64,000 nt of DNA, from positions 10,123 through 74,122 of the forward strand of contig VZQC01000350.1 of NCBI GenBank assembly GCA_009823505.1, given 5' to 3'. Origin of the DNA: Rhizomys pruinosus. Lineage: Eukaryota > Chordata > Mammalia > Rodentia > Spalacidae. The translations under genes were made by a program, and so were the position numbers. Below the pieces are notes generated by a model. It saw only the letters and a program-made list of their open reading frames with translations, was not told the origin of the DNA and did not search any database. Positions 9,960 to 20,351 of the stretch are shown one piece after another (within the stretch, counting starts at the first letter, position 1; every line of letters starts with the position of its first letter).

Positions 9960-11088
9960 GGTTGTTGCTCCTTTCTTCTGTTTCTTTGAATTGCTTCAAG
10001 TATCATAGCTGAAGTGTTGGGTCTGGTTATCCCAGACATGTATTCTTTCCACTTGTTTATGTCATGGCGGATTTTCTCTCTCCCTCAATTATAATTGACA
10101 CGTTTTGTGGGTTTTTTTTTCCTTTTCATAATAGTAACCTGGGCTTTGGCATCTATTGTCCTTTAAACTGGGAATGCTTTGCTCACACGCTCTTCTTGCT
10201 TTCATTAGTTTGAATTGAGAAGTCAGTTGTAATTCTGATAGGTTTCCCCTTATAGGTCACTTGTTGTTTTTCTCTTGTGGCTTTAAGGATTTTGTCTTTG
10301 TTTTGGGTGTCTAGCATTTTGACTTTGATGTGGTGTGGAGAATTTCTTTTCTGATCTTGTCTGTTTGGAGTTCTCTGTGCTTCTTGTATTTGTATTGGTT
10401 TGTCTTTTTTTAGTTTGGGGAAGTTTTCATCTATTATTCTGTTGATCTAATCAATACCATTCTCTTGGGATTCTTCTCCTTCCTCTACTCCAATGATGCG
10501 GAGGTTTGATCTTTTCATAGTGTCCCACAGTTCCTGGTTGTTTCACTTTTGTGTATTTTTAAATTTTTCATAGTCTTTCCTTGAGGTTTTTAATTGTTCT
10601 GTGTTATCTTCCAGGTCTGATATTCTTTGTTCTGCTTCCTCCATTCTGTTTCTGAGGCTTTTTCCATTCCTTTCCTCTTGATTGGATGAGTGTTTGATTT
10701 CCTTTTTCGTTTCCTCTTCTGATTTCTTTAGTATTTCCACTTCTTTTTGGAGCTTCTCAATCTCTTCCTGTAGCTCTTTGCTTCGCTGGTTGCTTTCCTT
10801 ATCTTTTTCAGCATGGGATCTTTTCAGTGTTTCCAGTTCCTTCCAGAGCTTGTCATTCTCTCTCTCTAGGTCCTTCTTGAGTTCTTCATTCTCTTTTCTT
10901 AGTTCTTTGATTTGCTCTTTATAATCTTGTGGTTCTTTAAATATGTTCCCAATTGTGTTTCTGATATCTGTGTCCTGGTCCATCCCCAGGGGGATCACAC
11001 TGTAGGAATCTTCCATAGGGTTGGTAGAGCTTGATGGGGGATTATCCTGCCCCTTTCCCATGTTGTCTCTTCTTCGTGTTCCTGGCAA
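9960..11088 (-). pseudogene. Inner LINE-1 ORF1, long coiled coil, few stops
   Basis: An open frame of 181 codons (11088-10543) starts MPGTRRRDNMGKGQDN. The likely family start is the internal MGKGQDN, matching MGKP in the other copies. Residues about 55-175 are a heptad-rich coiled coil (KELRKENEELKKDLEREN, then EELQKEVEILKKS). A TGA interrupts it at about 10543; beyond it the RRM (KRSNLRIIGVEEGEESQ) and C-terminal domain (GKPIRITTDFS) are still readable with one more stop near 10450. This is the best-preserved ORF1 of the window. Confidence 0.9.
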
Positions 11089-11236
11089 ATGAGCTTCTCC
11101 TTGCCTGTATTCCTATGTAAGTCCTAAATTCCTCTTCACTGTGTTGAAGACTTGCTTTGCTTGCATCCTTCAGATGCCTTCGTAATCCCAGTTGGTGGGG
11201 GGGGGGGCTGTGGGCGGGATCTTTAGCCCGAGCCCG
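11089..11236 (-). mobile_element. Inner LINE-1 leader between promoter monomers and ORF1
   Basis: On the minus strand this follows the monomers and precedes ORF1. It contains a run of G (plus strand 11198-11206) and CCCGAGCCCGGG near 11228. It is the non-repeated part of the L1 5' UTR. Confidence 0.75.
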
Positions 11237-11653
11237 GGTCTCGGGAGATCTCAGATCTCAGGACTCACACCACACTACCTTTTATACCAGCTGGGAGGAT
11301 AACTCCGCCCCCACAGCCACAAAAGCCAATTCAGCCAAAGACAACTGGATTAATGGATTAGCTATATTAAATCAATCAGCAATCAGCCTTGCTGAAGCAT
11401 CCAGCTGCTGCCTACCTACCTGTGCTTGCCTCAGCTGGTCTCAGGAGATCTCAGATCTCAAGACTCGCACAACACCACCTTTTATACCAGCTGGGAGGAT
11501 AACTCCACCTCAACAGCCACAAAAGCCAATTAAGCCAAAGACAACTGGATTAATGGATTAACTATATTAAATCAATCAGCAATCAGCCTTGCTGAAGCAC
11601 CCAGCTGCTGCCTACCTACCTGCACTTGCCTCAGCTGGTCTCAGGAGATCTCA
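11237..11653 (-). promoter_or_regulatory. Tandem LINE-1 promoter monomers, 200-bp unit, with TATA-like box
   Basis: GGTCTC followed by GGAGATCTCA occurs at 11237, 11437 and 11637, exactly 200 bp apart: two full monomers and a third cut at 11653. Read on the minus strand the downstream monomer has a GC box GGGGGCGGAG (11303-11312) and about 15 bp further GGTATAAAAGG (11278-11288). The upstream monomer keeps the TATA-like box (11478-11488) but its GC box has decayed. Tandem monomers are the known promoter form of mouse L1; this unit is not one I recognise. Promoter function is inferred from position and motifs. Confidence 0.82.
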
Positions 11654-11968
11654 ATGTTTGTCATTCTTTACTGTTGTATAGAATTCCATTGTATAGATGC
11701 ACCACATTTTCTTTATCCACTCGTTGGTTGAGGGACACTTGGGTTGCTTCCAGCTCTTTGATATTTTGAAGAGAGCTGCAATAAACATAGATGTGCATCT
11801 ATCTCTTCGGTAGGATGAGTCTTATGGGTTTATACCCAGGAGTGGTGTGGTATGATTGGGTCAGGTGGTAGGCTCATTTTGAGTTCTCCACACTGCTTTC
11901 CATAGGGGTTGTACGAGTTTGCATTCCTGCCAGCAGTGGATGAATATTCCTCTTTCCCCACAACCTCC
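11654..11968 (-). mobile_element. Outer LINE-1, ORF2 C-terminal half
   Basis: Reversed ORF2 end: GTTGTGGGGAAAG and GCAGTGTGGAGAACTC, to the AATGGAATTCTATACAACAG motif. It continues the 3' UTR piece at 8185-8800. The joint sequence ATGTTTGTCATTCTTT at 11654-11669 duplicates ATGTTTGCCATTCTTT at 8785-8800, the target of the inner L1. The outer element was 5'-truncated at 11968. Confidence 0.88.
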
Positions 11969-11984
11969 CTCAGGTAGCTTTTTT

Positions 11985-12105
11985 TTTTTTTAATCTTTTT
12001 GAGACAGGGTCTCCCTGTAGCCTCAGCTGGCCTGGAACTGGCTCTGTAGACCAGGCTGGCCTTGAACTCACAAAGATCCACCTGCCTCTGCCTCCCAAGT
12101 GCTTG
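11985..12105 (-). mobile_element. B1 SINE on a reused target site
   Basis: Reversed B1 (GAGACAGGGTCTCCCTGTAG, AGGCTGGCCTTGAACTCAC, CTCCCAAGTGCT). Flanked by CTCAGGTAGCTTTTTT (11969-11984) and CTCAGTTAGCTTTTTT (12106-12121). Confidence 0.93.
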
Positions 12106-12121
12106 CTCAGTTAGCTTTTTT

Positions 12122-12350
12122 TTATTATTTATTTATGTGTATGAATGTATTGTCTGCATGTAGGTTTGTGCACCCATGTCGAGCAATGCTGTGGAGGTCA
12201 GAAGAGGGCGTCAGATTCCCCTGGAACTGGAGTTCTCCTGGAATTGGAGTTACAGACGGTTCTCAGCCACCATGTGGGTGCTGGGGATCGAACCCAGGTC
12301 CTCTGCAAGAGTAGTCAGCGCTCTTAACCACTAGGCCATCTCTCCAGCCC
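12122..12350 (-). mobile_element. B2-type SINE on the same reused target site
   Basis: Full-length reversed B2 with an intact B box (GGATCGAACCC on the plus strand). Flanked by CTCAGTTAGCTTTTTT (12106-12121) and CTCAGCTAGCTTTTTT (12351-12366). Confidence 0.95.
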
Positions 12351-12577
12351 CTCAGCTAGCTTTTTTATACAACTCGGGAACTACCTGCCTAGTGTTGGTG
12401 CCACCCGCAGTGAGCTGGGTCCTCCCACATCAGCCATCAAGACAAGCAATCTTGAACTGAGGTACCCTCTTACCATGTGACTTCAAGTTTTGTCAAGTTG
12501 ACAATAAAAACTAATGAGGACAATGTATAGATATAGGGGTGAGAGACCCAACACACCATAACAGATGTGTGGAGTTG

Positions 12578-12667
12578 ATCATGTCCTTCCACCATGTAGG
12601 TTCCTGGGATCAAACTCGGGCCATCAGGCTTGGCAGCAAGTCCCTTAGGTGCCCAGCCATCTCTACG
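12578..12667 (-). mobile_element. B3/B2-family SINE head fragment
   Basis: CCACCATGTAGGTTCC, GATCAAACTCGGG, CATCAGGCTTGGCAGCAAG and CCCAGCCATCTCTAC match the reversed tRNA-derived head of B3-type SINEs. The 3' half is missing. Confidence 0.7.
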
Positions 12668-13649
12668 ACACCAGAATTCTTGATTTTTTTACTTCCTCTG
12701 CAGCTGCCTTCACTCTGCAAGCTTCTCTATCTTTCTGCCTCAGTCTGTTGGCTGTCACATTAAAGTTTTCCAGGCTGGTCAATTTGGGTAACAATTTGTT
12801 TCCTGAGGGTCCAAGGTCGAGGTACTGGTGAGGTCTCTCCTTGGGTCCTCCCCCTCCTCACTGGAACTCACAGAGCACAGAGCAAACTCTCTTGTCTCAT
12901 GCACTCAAGGGCTCAGACCTGTCAGAAAGATGACTCATACTATCACCTCATGTAACTTGTGTCACCTGCCCACAGATCTCATCTCCAAATGTAGTCACAT
13001 GGGGAGGAGAACCTGGACACAGGAAGTGAGGGACTCACACATCCAACCCTAATGCATCCTCTCAAAAACACATAGTGTCCTTAGTCAGTCCTTCCAAAGA
13101 GCACATGAGATCTCGGGATATGCCAACTAAGTGTGTATGCTCCCTAAGAGGCATGCCCCCACACAAGCCTGTGTGAGAACTGGGAGCAGCAGCTGAAAGG
13201 GTAAATGATGTACAGTGTCAGACACTTTGGGAAATTTCATTCCTATGTGTCTATCCAGATTTATTTCTTTTTTTTACCACTCAGACTGTGCTCCCTCCCT
13301 CTGACTCTCCCAAAGGAAGAGCAGAAGGATCATCAATGGCAAATAGCAGTTGCAAAGGAGCAACACTAAGAGCCGGCTTCACGCTCAGGAGGACGCACTA
13401 TGTCTCCTCCTCATGGTTTCTGGTACTCTACACAGTCAGAGAAACTTCTCTAGTTACAAACTATAGAAATGATCCCTGAAAGTATAGTCTTCCAGATTTA
13501 TTTTTAAGGATCAGATTGAATGTACACTAATTAGAAACAGTTGTAAGAGTCTTCTACTCAATTATTCGTAAGATTATGAAAGAACTAAAAATCTCTCCAT
13601 ACTTCTAAAATATACTAGACCTTTAATTTTCTTTTCATTAGCATAAATT
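12668..13649. other. Unique sequence, no gene recognised
   Basis: No ORF of note. The stretch around 12950-13015 (ATCTCATCTCCAAATGTAG, TCACATGGGGAGGAG) resembles a widespread old mammalian repeat, possibly LTR-derived, but I cannot name it. Confidence 0.4.
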
Positions 13650-14053
13650 ATTAATTAAACAAAGGAAGAGTTTTCATGATAATATTTCCATGCATGTATA
13701 TAACACACTTTGGTCATATTCACCCTCATTCCCTTCTCTTATCCCTCTTCCCTTTCTCCCCTTCCACGTACCTAATCCATCCACATGAGAGAACATGCAC
13801 TGCTTGTCTTTCCAAATCTAGCTTACTTCCCTTAACATGATGATCTCTGGCTCCATTCAGTTTCCTGAAGACAACATAATAAAGCTGCGTTGTGCATATG
13901 CCATATTTTCTTTACCCATTCCTTTGTTGATGAGCACCTCAGCCAGTTCTGCATTTCTACTGGTGTGAATAGTGCTACCTACAATAAACATAGATGTGCA
14001 AGTATCTCTGTAATTGGCTGACACTCTTTTTGGAATGTGCCCATAAGTCATAT
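13650..14053 (-). mobile_element. Old LINE-1, 3' UTR and ORF2 C-terminus
   Basis: Reversed old-L1 text: CTTAACATGATGATCTC, TGGCTCCATTCAG, ATTTTCTTTACCCATTCC, CAATAAACATAGATGTGCAAG. Diverged from the younger L1s here. Its ORF2 continues in the L1 at 14513-14970, with a B2 and an inverted copy in between. Confidence 0.8.
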
Positions 14054-14069
14054 ATGTTTAATTATTTTT

Positions 14070-14297
14070 TTAATATTTTTTTCTGTATGTGTATCAATGT
14101 ACTGTCTGCATGTAGGTCTGTGCACCCATGTTGTGCAATGCCGCGGAGGTCAGAAGAGGGTCTCGGATTCCCCTGGAGCTGGAGTTCTCCTGGAATTGGA
14201 GTTTCAGACGGCTCTCTGCCGTCATGTGGGTGCTGGGGATCGAACCTGGGTCCTCTGTAAGAGCGGGTCGGTGCTCTCAACCGCTAGGCCATCTCTA
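14070..14297 (-). mobile_element. B2-type SINE between the L1 halves
   Basis: Full-length reversed B2 with AATGCCGCGGAGGTCAG and GGATCGAACC. Its right edge meets the left arm of the hairpin at 14298. I see no clean target duplication, fitting a rearrangement at this place. Confidence 0.88.
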
Positions 14298-14644
14298 CAA
14301 AACCAAACACACTGGCTAAAGAAATAAAGTATGACACCGAGGAGTAAGCTCACACAGACACAGCCATCTGATTCTGGGCAGAAGTACCAAAGACTACGGA
14401 AATCAGTTTGGAAATTTCTTAAAATAATTATGTTTAATTATTTTTATAAAATTAATTAAAAAATAATTATGTTTAATTATTTTTATAAAATTAATTAAAA
14501 AATAATTATGTTTAATTATTTTAAGAAATTTCCAAACTGATTTCCGTAGTCTTTGGTACTTCTGCCCAGAATCAGATGGCTGGTCTGTGTGAGCTTACTG
14601 CTTGGTCTCATACTTTATTTCTTTAGCCAGTGTGTTTGGTTTTG
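14298..14644. repeat. Large inverted repeat (hairpin) of L1 ORF2 sequence with AT-rich centre
   Basis: The left arm 14298-14430 is the reverse complement of the right arm 14512-14644 with only about three substitutions and one indel. The centre is a 39-bp AT-rich unit repeated about 2.5 times (AATAATTATG starting at 14423, 14462 and 14501). The right arm continues smoothly into the minus-strand L1, so the left arm is the inverted duplicate. Confidence 0.9.
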
Positions 14645-14974
14645 TGCTAGTGCCATGCTGTTTTTATTACTATTGCTCTGAAGAATAATTTGAAATCAAG
14701 TTCTATGATTTTTCTAACATTACTGCTTTTGCATATGATTATTTTGGCTTGGTCAGGTCTTTTGTGCTTCCATATGAATATTATGGTTATTTTTGTATGT
14801 CTGTGAAGAATGACATTGGAATGTTTATGGTTATTCCATTGAATTAGTGGATTCCTTTCAGTAATATAGCCATTTTTAACAATATTAATTCAGCCAATCC
14901 AGGAACATGTGGGGTCCTTCCATCTTCTCTGTCTCCTTCAGTTTCTCTCTTTAGTGCTTTGTAGTTTAATTGCT
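14513..14974 (-). mobile_element. Old LINE-1 ORF2 segment
   Basis: Reversed ORF2 (GTGCTAGTGCCATGCTG, TTATTCCATTGAATTAG, AACAATATTAATTCAGCC, AGTGCTTTGTAGTTT). It is internally deleted between the cACAAAACCAAACACAC region and GGAAATCAGTTTGG. It belongs with 13650-14053. Confidence 0.8.
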
Positions 14975-17900
14975 TAGACTTTACACCAGAAAAGTAGCTC
15001 CTGATCACCTCTTTCATGGTGGCCTTGTACCTTCACCTACTGGTGGTTCTCTGTTCTTCTTCATACAGACTTCCTTCTGTAGTCCTTTGTTACCAACTTT
15101 GGCTCCAGGAGGCACTAGGAAAATGGATCAAGCCCCACAAGAATTGCCTCTTACACAAATTCTGCATCTGAATTAAGTAGGTTTAAGGAGGTGAAGATGA
15201 AGCTTTGTTTTCAGAATGTTTCAGGTCTTGAATTACAGAAGACCATAGATGTGAGCAAAAGAAAGGACTAGAAGTTCAAGCAGATCTTCTGAAATTGAAG
15301 GCTCTGCTTCTTTGGGTAAAGAATTAAATGGAGGTGAAGGCTCTAAACTTGTATGCATGAACTGTGAGATGTACAACGAGCCACCTTCCACATTACTGAG
15401 GCCACTACAGTGTCCCTGCCAGTTCTAAGCTGTCAAACACCCTCTTCCCTTCTCTGTACTGCTCCATGACAAGACCAACCCATGATGATCTGGATCACCC
15501 AGACTCTAGTGACCTGTGGCTTTTGATCCAGCTCATTAGGAGATATAGGCAACAGGTAGCTATGTGGCTAGATCTCTCTATAACTAGATCACTTGAATGG
15601 CCCTTCCTGATCTCCTGTCTCTCCTTCTTAGCCCTGCTCACCCTGTGTAAAAGCATCCTCTATTATTGGTCTCCGGATGTCTTGGCTTCATGAGTTTACC
15701 TCACAAACCATAGCCACACACCCCATTCCATAGGTGGTCCCTGACCAAATATATCTTCATTTGCATTCTATTTCTGCCAGACCCCTAATGTGCCATGATG
15801 ATAAAGGGATATAAGAAATTCATGAAACTGAGGTCCAATTAGTAGACCACTTTTACTTCATTCCAAAGAAGGCAGAGTTTCTACGTTTTAAAGAATTGCC
15901 AAGAAGCAAGGAGGCCCTATTTTACTGCAAAAATAAGAGAAGAGAAAGGCCAGTCCTGGGTGTGGTATTCTCACTGCCCTAGCATGGTTTTCAGTGTGGT
16001 CTCTCTTTGTAGTCATGGCCAGCCTTAAGTTGATGCTCTCAATACCGGGAAAGCCCACATTGTGATGGCAAAACCAGCCACCCAGGTTGCCCTATCTGCC
16101 TCCATGACCCACATCTATGACAGCAATCTAGGAGGAGCCATACAAAGGGTCCTTCCTTAGCTCCCACATGGCCACAAGATCCTGGATGGTAGATAGAACG
16201 CAGTGGACTGTGAGGCTAAGGGGCCAGCATGCAGCCAGTCCCCCAGCCAGTCTCAGCCTTCTGTAGAGACTTTCAAAACTTACTCTGTGAAAAGTCTCTC
16301 CTCCCATGTCAGGGGAAATTTCTGTTTCCATGAAAAGACTTGAATAAAGAAGCCATCACTTCTGTGCTGGAAGTAAGTCTTCCAGGGGAGCCTCCTGACC
16401 CCTGCTGTGGGAAGGGCTTTCATGGTGAAGCTGCATGCTTCCAGTTCCTGCTTCTTTGGGGCCCTGTCCAAGTCTTGCTAGTCTTGCTGAGACCCCAATG
16501 CTCCAAACAGGATTGAGCAATGGAGGAATGTGGTGCTATTTACCCCAGCCTGTGGCTGAGGACTTTCCAAGCACCTCTGCTATGTTCTCATCAGAAGACT
16601 CATCCACCATCAAAGTGTTCAGAGCCAGCTAACTTCATTAGAGCTGGCAGGACACTAGAAAGCACTTTGGCAGAAGTGCAAGCCTTCACACGAGACCAAA
16701 CAAAAATGCGGGTTGTGAAAGATGCTCCTGGGCTGACGGAATTCCCCTCGTTAGCAGGGAGCCAGGTCTCTGCATCCTGAGCGCCTCCCCCTGCTCTCAC
16801 ACCTGTGCTTGCTTCTGAGGCTCTGTGTTTTTGGACATGTGACAAGACAGCATCACCTAGTGGAGGAGCACCAGGAGGATTCAGGAGACCTGTGTCACTG
16901 AACAAAATAGATATGTAAGTGTCATTGCCCCCACTTCTTTAGCATTATAAACATAAATTCATCTGGGAAGGAGTTCTGACTTCTCAGAGGGAAGATGAAG
17001 GTAGAATGAGTCAAGGCTTTGTTTTAGAAGTCCTCACATTGCTTTTCAAGCTCACTGTGTGACTGAAGCTTCATGTGGTATAGAGGATGGAGTAGGGACA
17101 ATGAGCCTCTGTACACCTCCCCTGCAATATCCTAGAGCACTGTCCTCTGCCCCAGTGACTCTCATGTGTTCACAGATATCAGTGCTATTTACACAGGTTT
17201 TTACATTTTCACTGGAAACTATGGGAAACCCTGTGTGTGTCCAATACTTAGATGCTGAGGACCACCTCTGTGGTGTGTGGGTATCTTACAGCACATTCCT
17301 CAGGGGATACTTGGGTGTACCACTTCTTCCCTACTCGTCCTTTCTGAGAAAAGTATTCTGGCTTCACTCATAAAATAACAACTCAAGAATCTACACAAAG
17401 TAAAATATGGATGAGCACCTGCAACAAAGAGTAAAGCAGCATTCTGAAAGACACATTTCTGCTTGCAGAGATATCAGCTCTCTCTCTGGATGATTGGCAG
17501 GAATACTGCCAGCTCACACAGTCAAGCCTTCTGGGGCTTCCCATCAGTGCACAAGGAGCGACTTTCTGCATGGCTATGCCTTAGTAAGACATTCCCAGTT
17601 TTAGGTGATTTTCTGCTATGAGATGCCTTCTACTGTGGAGTTTTTAAGCTTTTGTTACTTGCATCTCTTAAAATAAAATTTACCTAACTGGAACCTTCAA
17701 AATCTTCCCAAAATATGTTCTCATTCTGGTATGTCCCATAATACCTTCTTATTCTTTTCAACTCTCTCAATGTTCTGCTAGGTCACCTCAGTGTGATGAA
17801 GCTGAAGCCAAAGCCAAATTAGGAGTGTAGAAGTTTGCTAGGGGGCTGTTGTCACGCAGCCTGGTAGTCATGAAGGAAGGGCTGGGTTGCCCTTCAGCTC

Positions 17901-19640
17901 TGAGATCTCTGCCAGGTATCAGGAGGTAGGTGCAAAGCTGGCTAGTAGGCAGCTTGCTCCTGTGGAGACTTGACTGGGAGTACCACTGGAGCATGGCCTC
18001 CACTCAGATGAGGCAGCTCTCCCAGGTGCAGGGCTGTAGGGTACTTGCTGCCTCATCCTTGGAAGGAAGAGACAGCATAGCCTTCCACAGCTATCTAGTG
18101 ACCAGGGTGCGCAGACCCACCTCTCCACGGTGGTCCAGGTGCTCCTCTGCTTCCTGACAAGACTCAGAGTAAGAGACAGAAGATAGATTCAGCTCCTCCA
18201 CAGTCCACACTGACTCTCCCAGGCCACCACTCCAGCAGGTTATGGTGCCTTACAGCGGTGCCATCCAAAGCTTATCCCTTCTCAGGCTACAATCAAGCAA
18301 GGAGGACTTAGAGAGTCCCAAAGGAACTGCTTCACTGCCCTCACTGTGCCAGTAGCTCTGCCTCTTCCATGGGCCATGCTCACCCATATTTACTCCACAT
18401 CCAACTCCTCTGCCTCCAGTTCCTGGAGCCCATAATGCCAGTCACCAGCTGGTCTGTGACTCAAGGGAACCCTCCCATGATGCCTACAAAAGTTCTTATT
18501 CCTACAGGACCAAGACCAGCCTTGCAAAGCCTAGTGTAGAGAGGGCAGATATCAATGGGGCCAGGCTCTGTAGAGCCACCACTCCTCCAGTCCTGTGTCT
18601 GGCAGTCTGAAAGGACACTGGGCATCGTGAGGGCTCTGATCTGGGATATAGGCCACACCCTTGTGAGATCTGCCTCCACCTAACCCAGCAGACTACCCAG
18701 CCCTCTGCCAGGCTTGTGATGCTCCCTGCGGCTCTAGGTCCTCCACTGTGGGTCTGAGATACCAGCCTACAGGCTAGATACATTTTTAATGAAGTCATTT
18801 TTGAGTAATGAAAAAAAGAACAAACTAAGCTCCCCAAACAAGGGGAGAGGTCAGGAAAGGAAACAAGGAGACCAGAGGTGAAATAAAAGCATGGTTTCCT
18901 GAAGCTTATTGATCATTCACATGTTCTAATGCTTTGGACGGAGTGAATGGGTGAATGGCACCAGATGCAGGAAAACACAGTTCAGAAACACCATCTGCAC
19001 GGAGGGCAGCGTACTGCCGGGGGCCACGTCCAGCAAAGAAAGGCACCACAACTACAAATGAACACTACCAAAAGTGCCCGTGGTGCTGTCCCTGGAATGG
19101 AGAAATGCACCTGACCTGCTGTATTAACTCATCCACAGCACAGTCTCGAGGGCCACACTTAGATTTATGGTACCTATTACTAAGTTGTAGATCAGCCTAG
19201 ATAGTGCATGTCATTGTAAATACTTTTTCTCACTTTTCACCATATAACTTGTCATTTTTAATCTCCCACACTGATGTTCAACATCTCCTTACCATCACAC
19301 TGTAAATATAGCATGGACCATATTTTCTATGTGACTAAAAAAGTGACTCGATAGCTGACTGGGGGGAAAAGTTATTTCATTTATTTCATCTGAGGTTCCC
19401 CAGGAATATGGTAAGATTTATGTCCCCACACAGCTGTCTGATTAGTTCACTCTGGGCTAAAAAGGTAAACCCATTAAAGGCATTACAATTTCAATACAAA
19501 TGCTACCCCAGTAAGCACAACAATGACATCTCATGCCTTGAAACAGAGGCATTAACAGAGACCTGTGCTTCTTAGGTAACATCAGGATGATAGATCAGAC
19601 ACCATCAACCACATCAACAAGCCACTAAAACTGTTTTAAA
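14975..19640. other. Long unique, repeat-poor stretch; no gene identified
   Basis: 4.7 kb with little recognisable repeat. Frames are short and lack any domain I know: 88-104 codons at most, for example 17059-17373 plus and 18837-18502 minus. The 14990-15450 and 17780-18770 parts are richer in C and G and could hide a decayed processed pseudogene or an exon, but no family could be assigned. There is no CpG island. Confidence 0.4.
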
Positions 19641-19656
19641 ATACTAATGGGGGGGG

Positions 19657-19965
19657 GGTCTGGGGAGATAACTCAGTCAGTAAAGCACTTGCCTCACAAT
19701 CATGAAACCCTGAGTTCCATTCCCAGAAGTCACAGGTGCCCCACACACTTGTATCTTGGCAATGGTGAGATAAAGGTAGATCCTTGGAAGCTCACTGACC
19801 AGCTAGCTCAGCCTGTTGTGCAAAGTTCCAGGCCAAGAAGACCCTATCTCAAACAAAAAGTAGAAGGCCCTTGAGAGACAACACTTGAGGCTCTTCTCTG
19901 ACTGCCTCACACACATGTGCACATCTAATCTACATATACATGTGTATTCACACACACACTAACTC
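19657..19965 (+). mobile_element. B3-like tRNA-derived SINE, diverged
   Basis: Head GGGGAGATAACTCAGTCAG, TAAAGCACTTGCC and GAGTTCCATTCCCAGAAG, then a body with CCCTATCTCAAACAAAAAG, CTCTTCTCTGACTGCC and CACACACATGTGCACA. Typical order of an old B3/B4-type SINE. A G9 run precedes it at 19649. Confidence 0.65.
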
Positions 19966-19971
19966 AGCTAA

Positions 19972-20004
19972 TTAATTAATTAACTGATTAATTAATTAAT
20001 TACA
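19972..20004. repeat. (TTAA)n-type AT microsatellite
   Basis: TAATTAATTAATTAACTGAT and a further run of TTAA units at the end of the B3-like SINE. Confidence 0.85.
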
Positions 20005-20339
20005 ATATTAAACTGTTTTCACATATGGATCAATGCCAAGCAAGGATATTCTATACAACACACAAATGAATAGCCATATTGGGAGAAAAAAAAATCCCAA
20101 AAGGATGCCATATTTTTCTTAATCCCAGTCATAACATATATAGATTATAAAGCTTCAAGGGGCAGGGAGCCATTAGGCCAGAAGAAAAGCCAAGCCATAG
20201 GAGTGACTTCCCAGCAAGAAGGTGAGAGATATCTGGGTCTGGAGGACAGCACCTGAATGGAGAGATCCCCAGGAGAGCACTGGAGCCTTGACCAAACCAC
20301 AGCCCACTGAACGCCCAGCACAGGACACACAGTCCTCTG
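20005..20339. other. Unique sequence, no gene recognised
   Basis: No repeat or coding feature seen between the AT microsatellite and a B1. Confidence 0.4.
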
Positions 20340-20351
20340 AGAGGTGACTTT

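Larger units (their letters stand above)
8009..12522 (-). mobile_element. MT-like ERVL-MaLR solo LTR, split by later insertions
   Basis: The left part, 8009-8184, reads as the reversed 3' end of an MT-type LTR (CTAGTTCCCTTTTCTGCTGC, GCAGACCAAAAGCAACTTATG). The right part, 12351-12522, completes it (TATACAACTCGGGAACTACC, GTCAAGTTGACAATAAAAACTAA). TGTAT flanks both ends (8003-8007, 12524-12528), fitting a 5-bp ERVL target duplication. Two nested L1s, a B1 and a B2 lie between the halves. No coding capacity; a remnant of an ancient endogenous retrovirus-like element. Confidence 0.8.

Noticed and set aside
11237..11653. Direct repeats as a CRISPR array or satellite
   Set aside because: Eukaryotic context. 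The 200-bp units lead straight into an L1 5' UTR and ORF1, so they are L1 promoter monomers.
8785..11669. A spliced or internally deleted single L1
   Set aside because: At first the minus-strand L1 looked like one element with a deleted ORF2 and a stray upstream fragment. The matching 16-bp repeats and the outer element reading across the site show nesting instead.
14298..14644. Foldback DNA transposon
   Set aside because: Both arms are L1 ORF2 sequence and no target duplication flanks the hairpin.
14990..15460. Possible processed pseudogene beside the hairpin
   Set aside because: Some fragments look protein-like, but no consistent frame or family could be assigned and there is no poly(A) or target duplication.
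17780..18770. GC-richer kilobase that might be an exon or retroviral piece
   Set aside because: Frames are short and inconsistent, and no splice-bounded exon or viral domain is recognisable.
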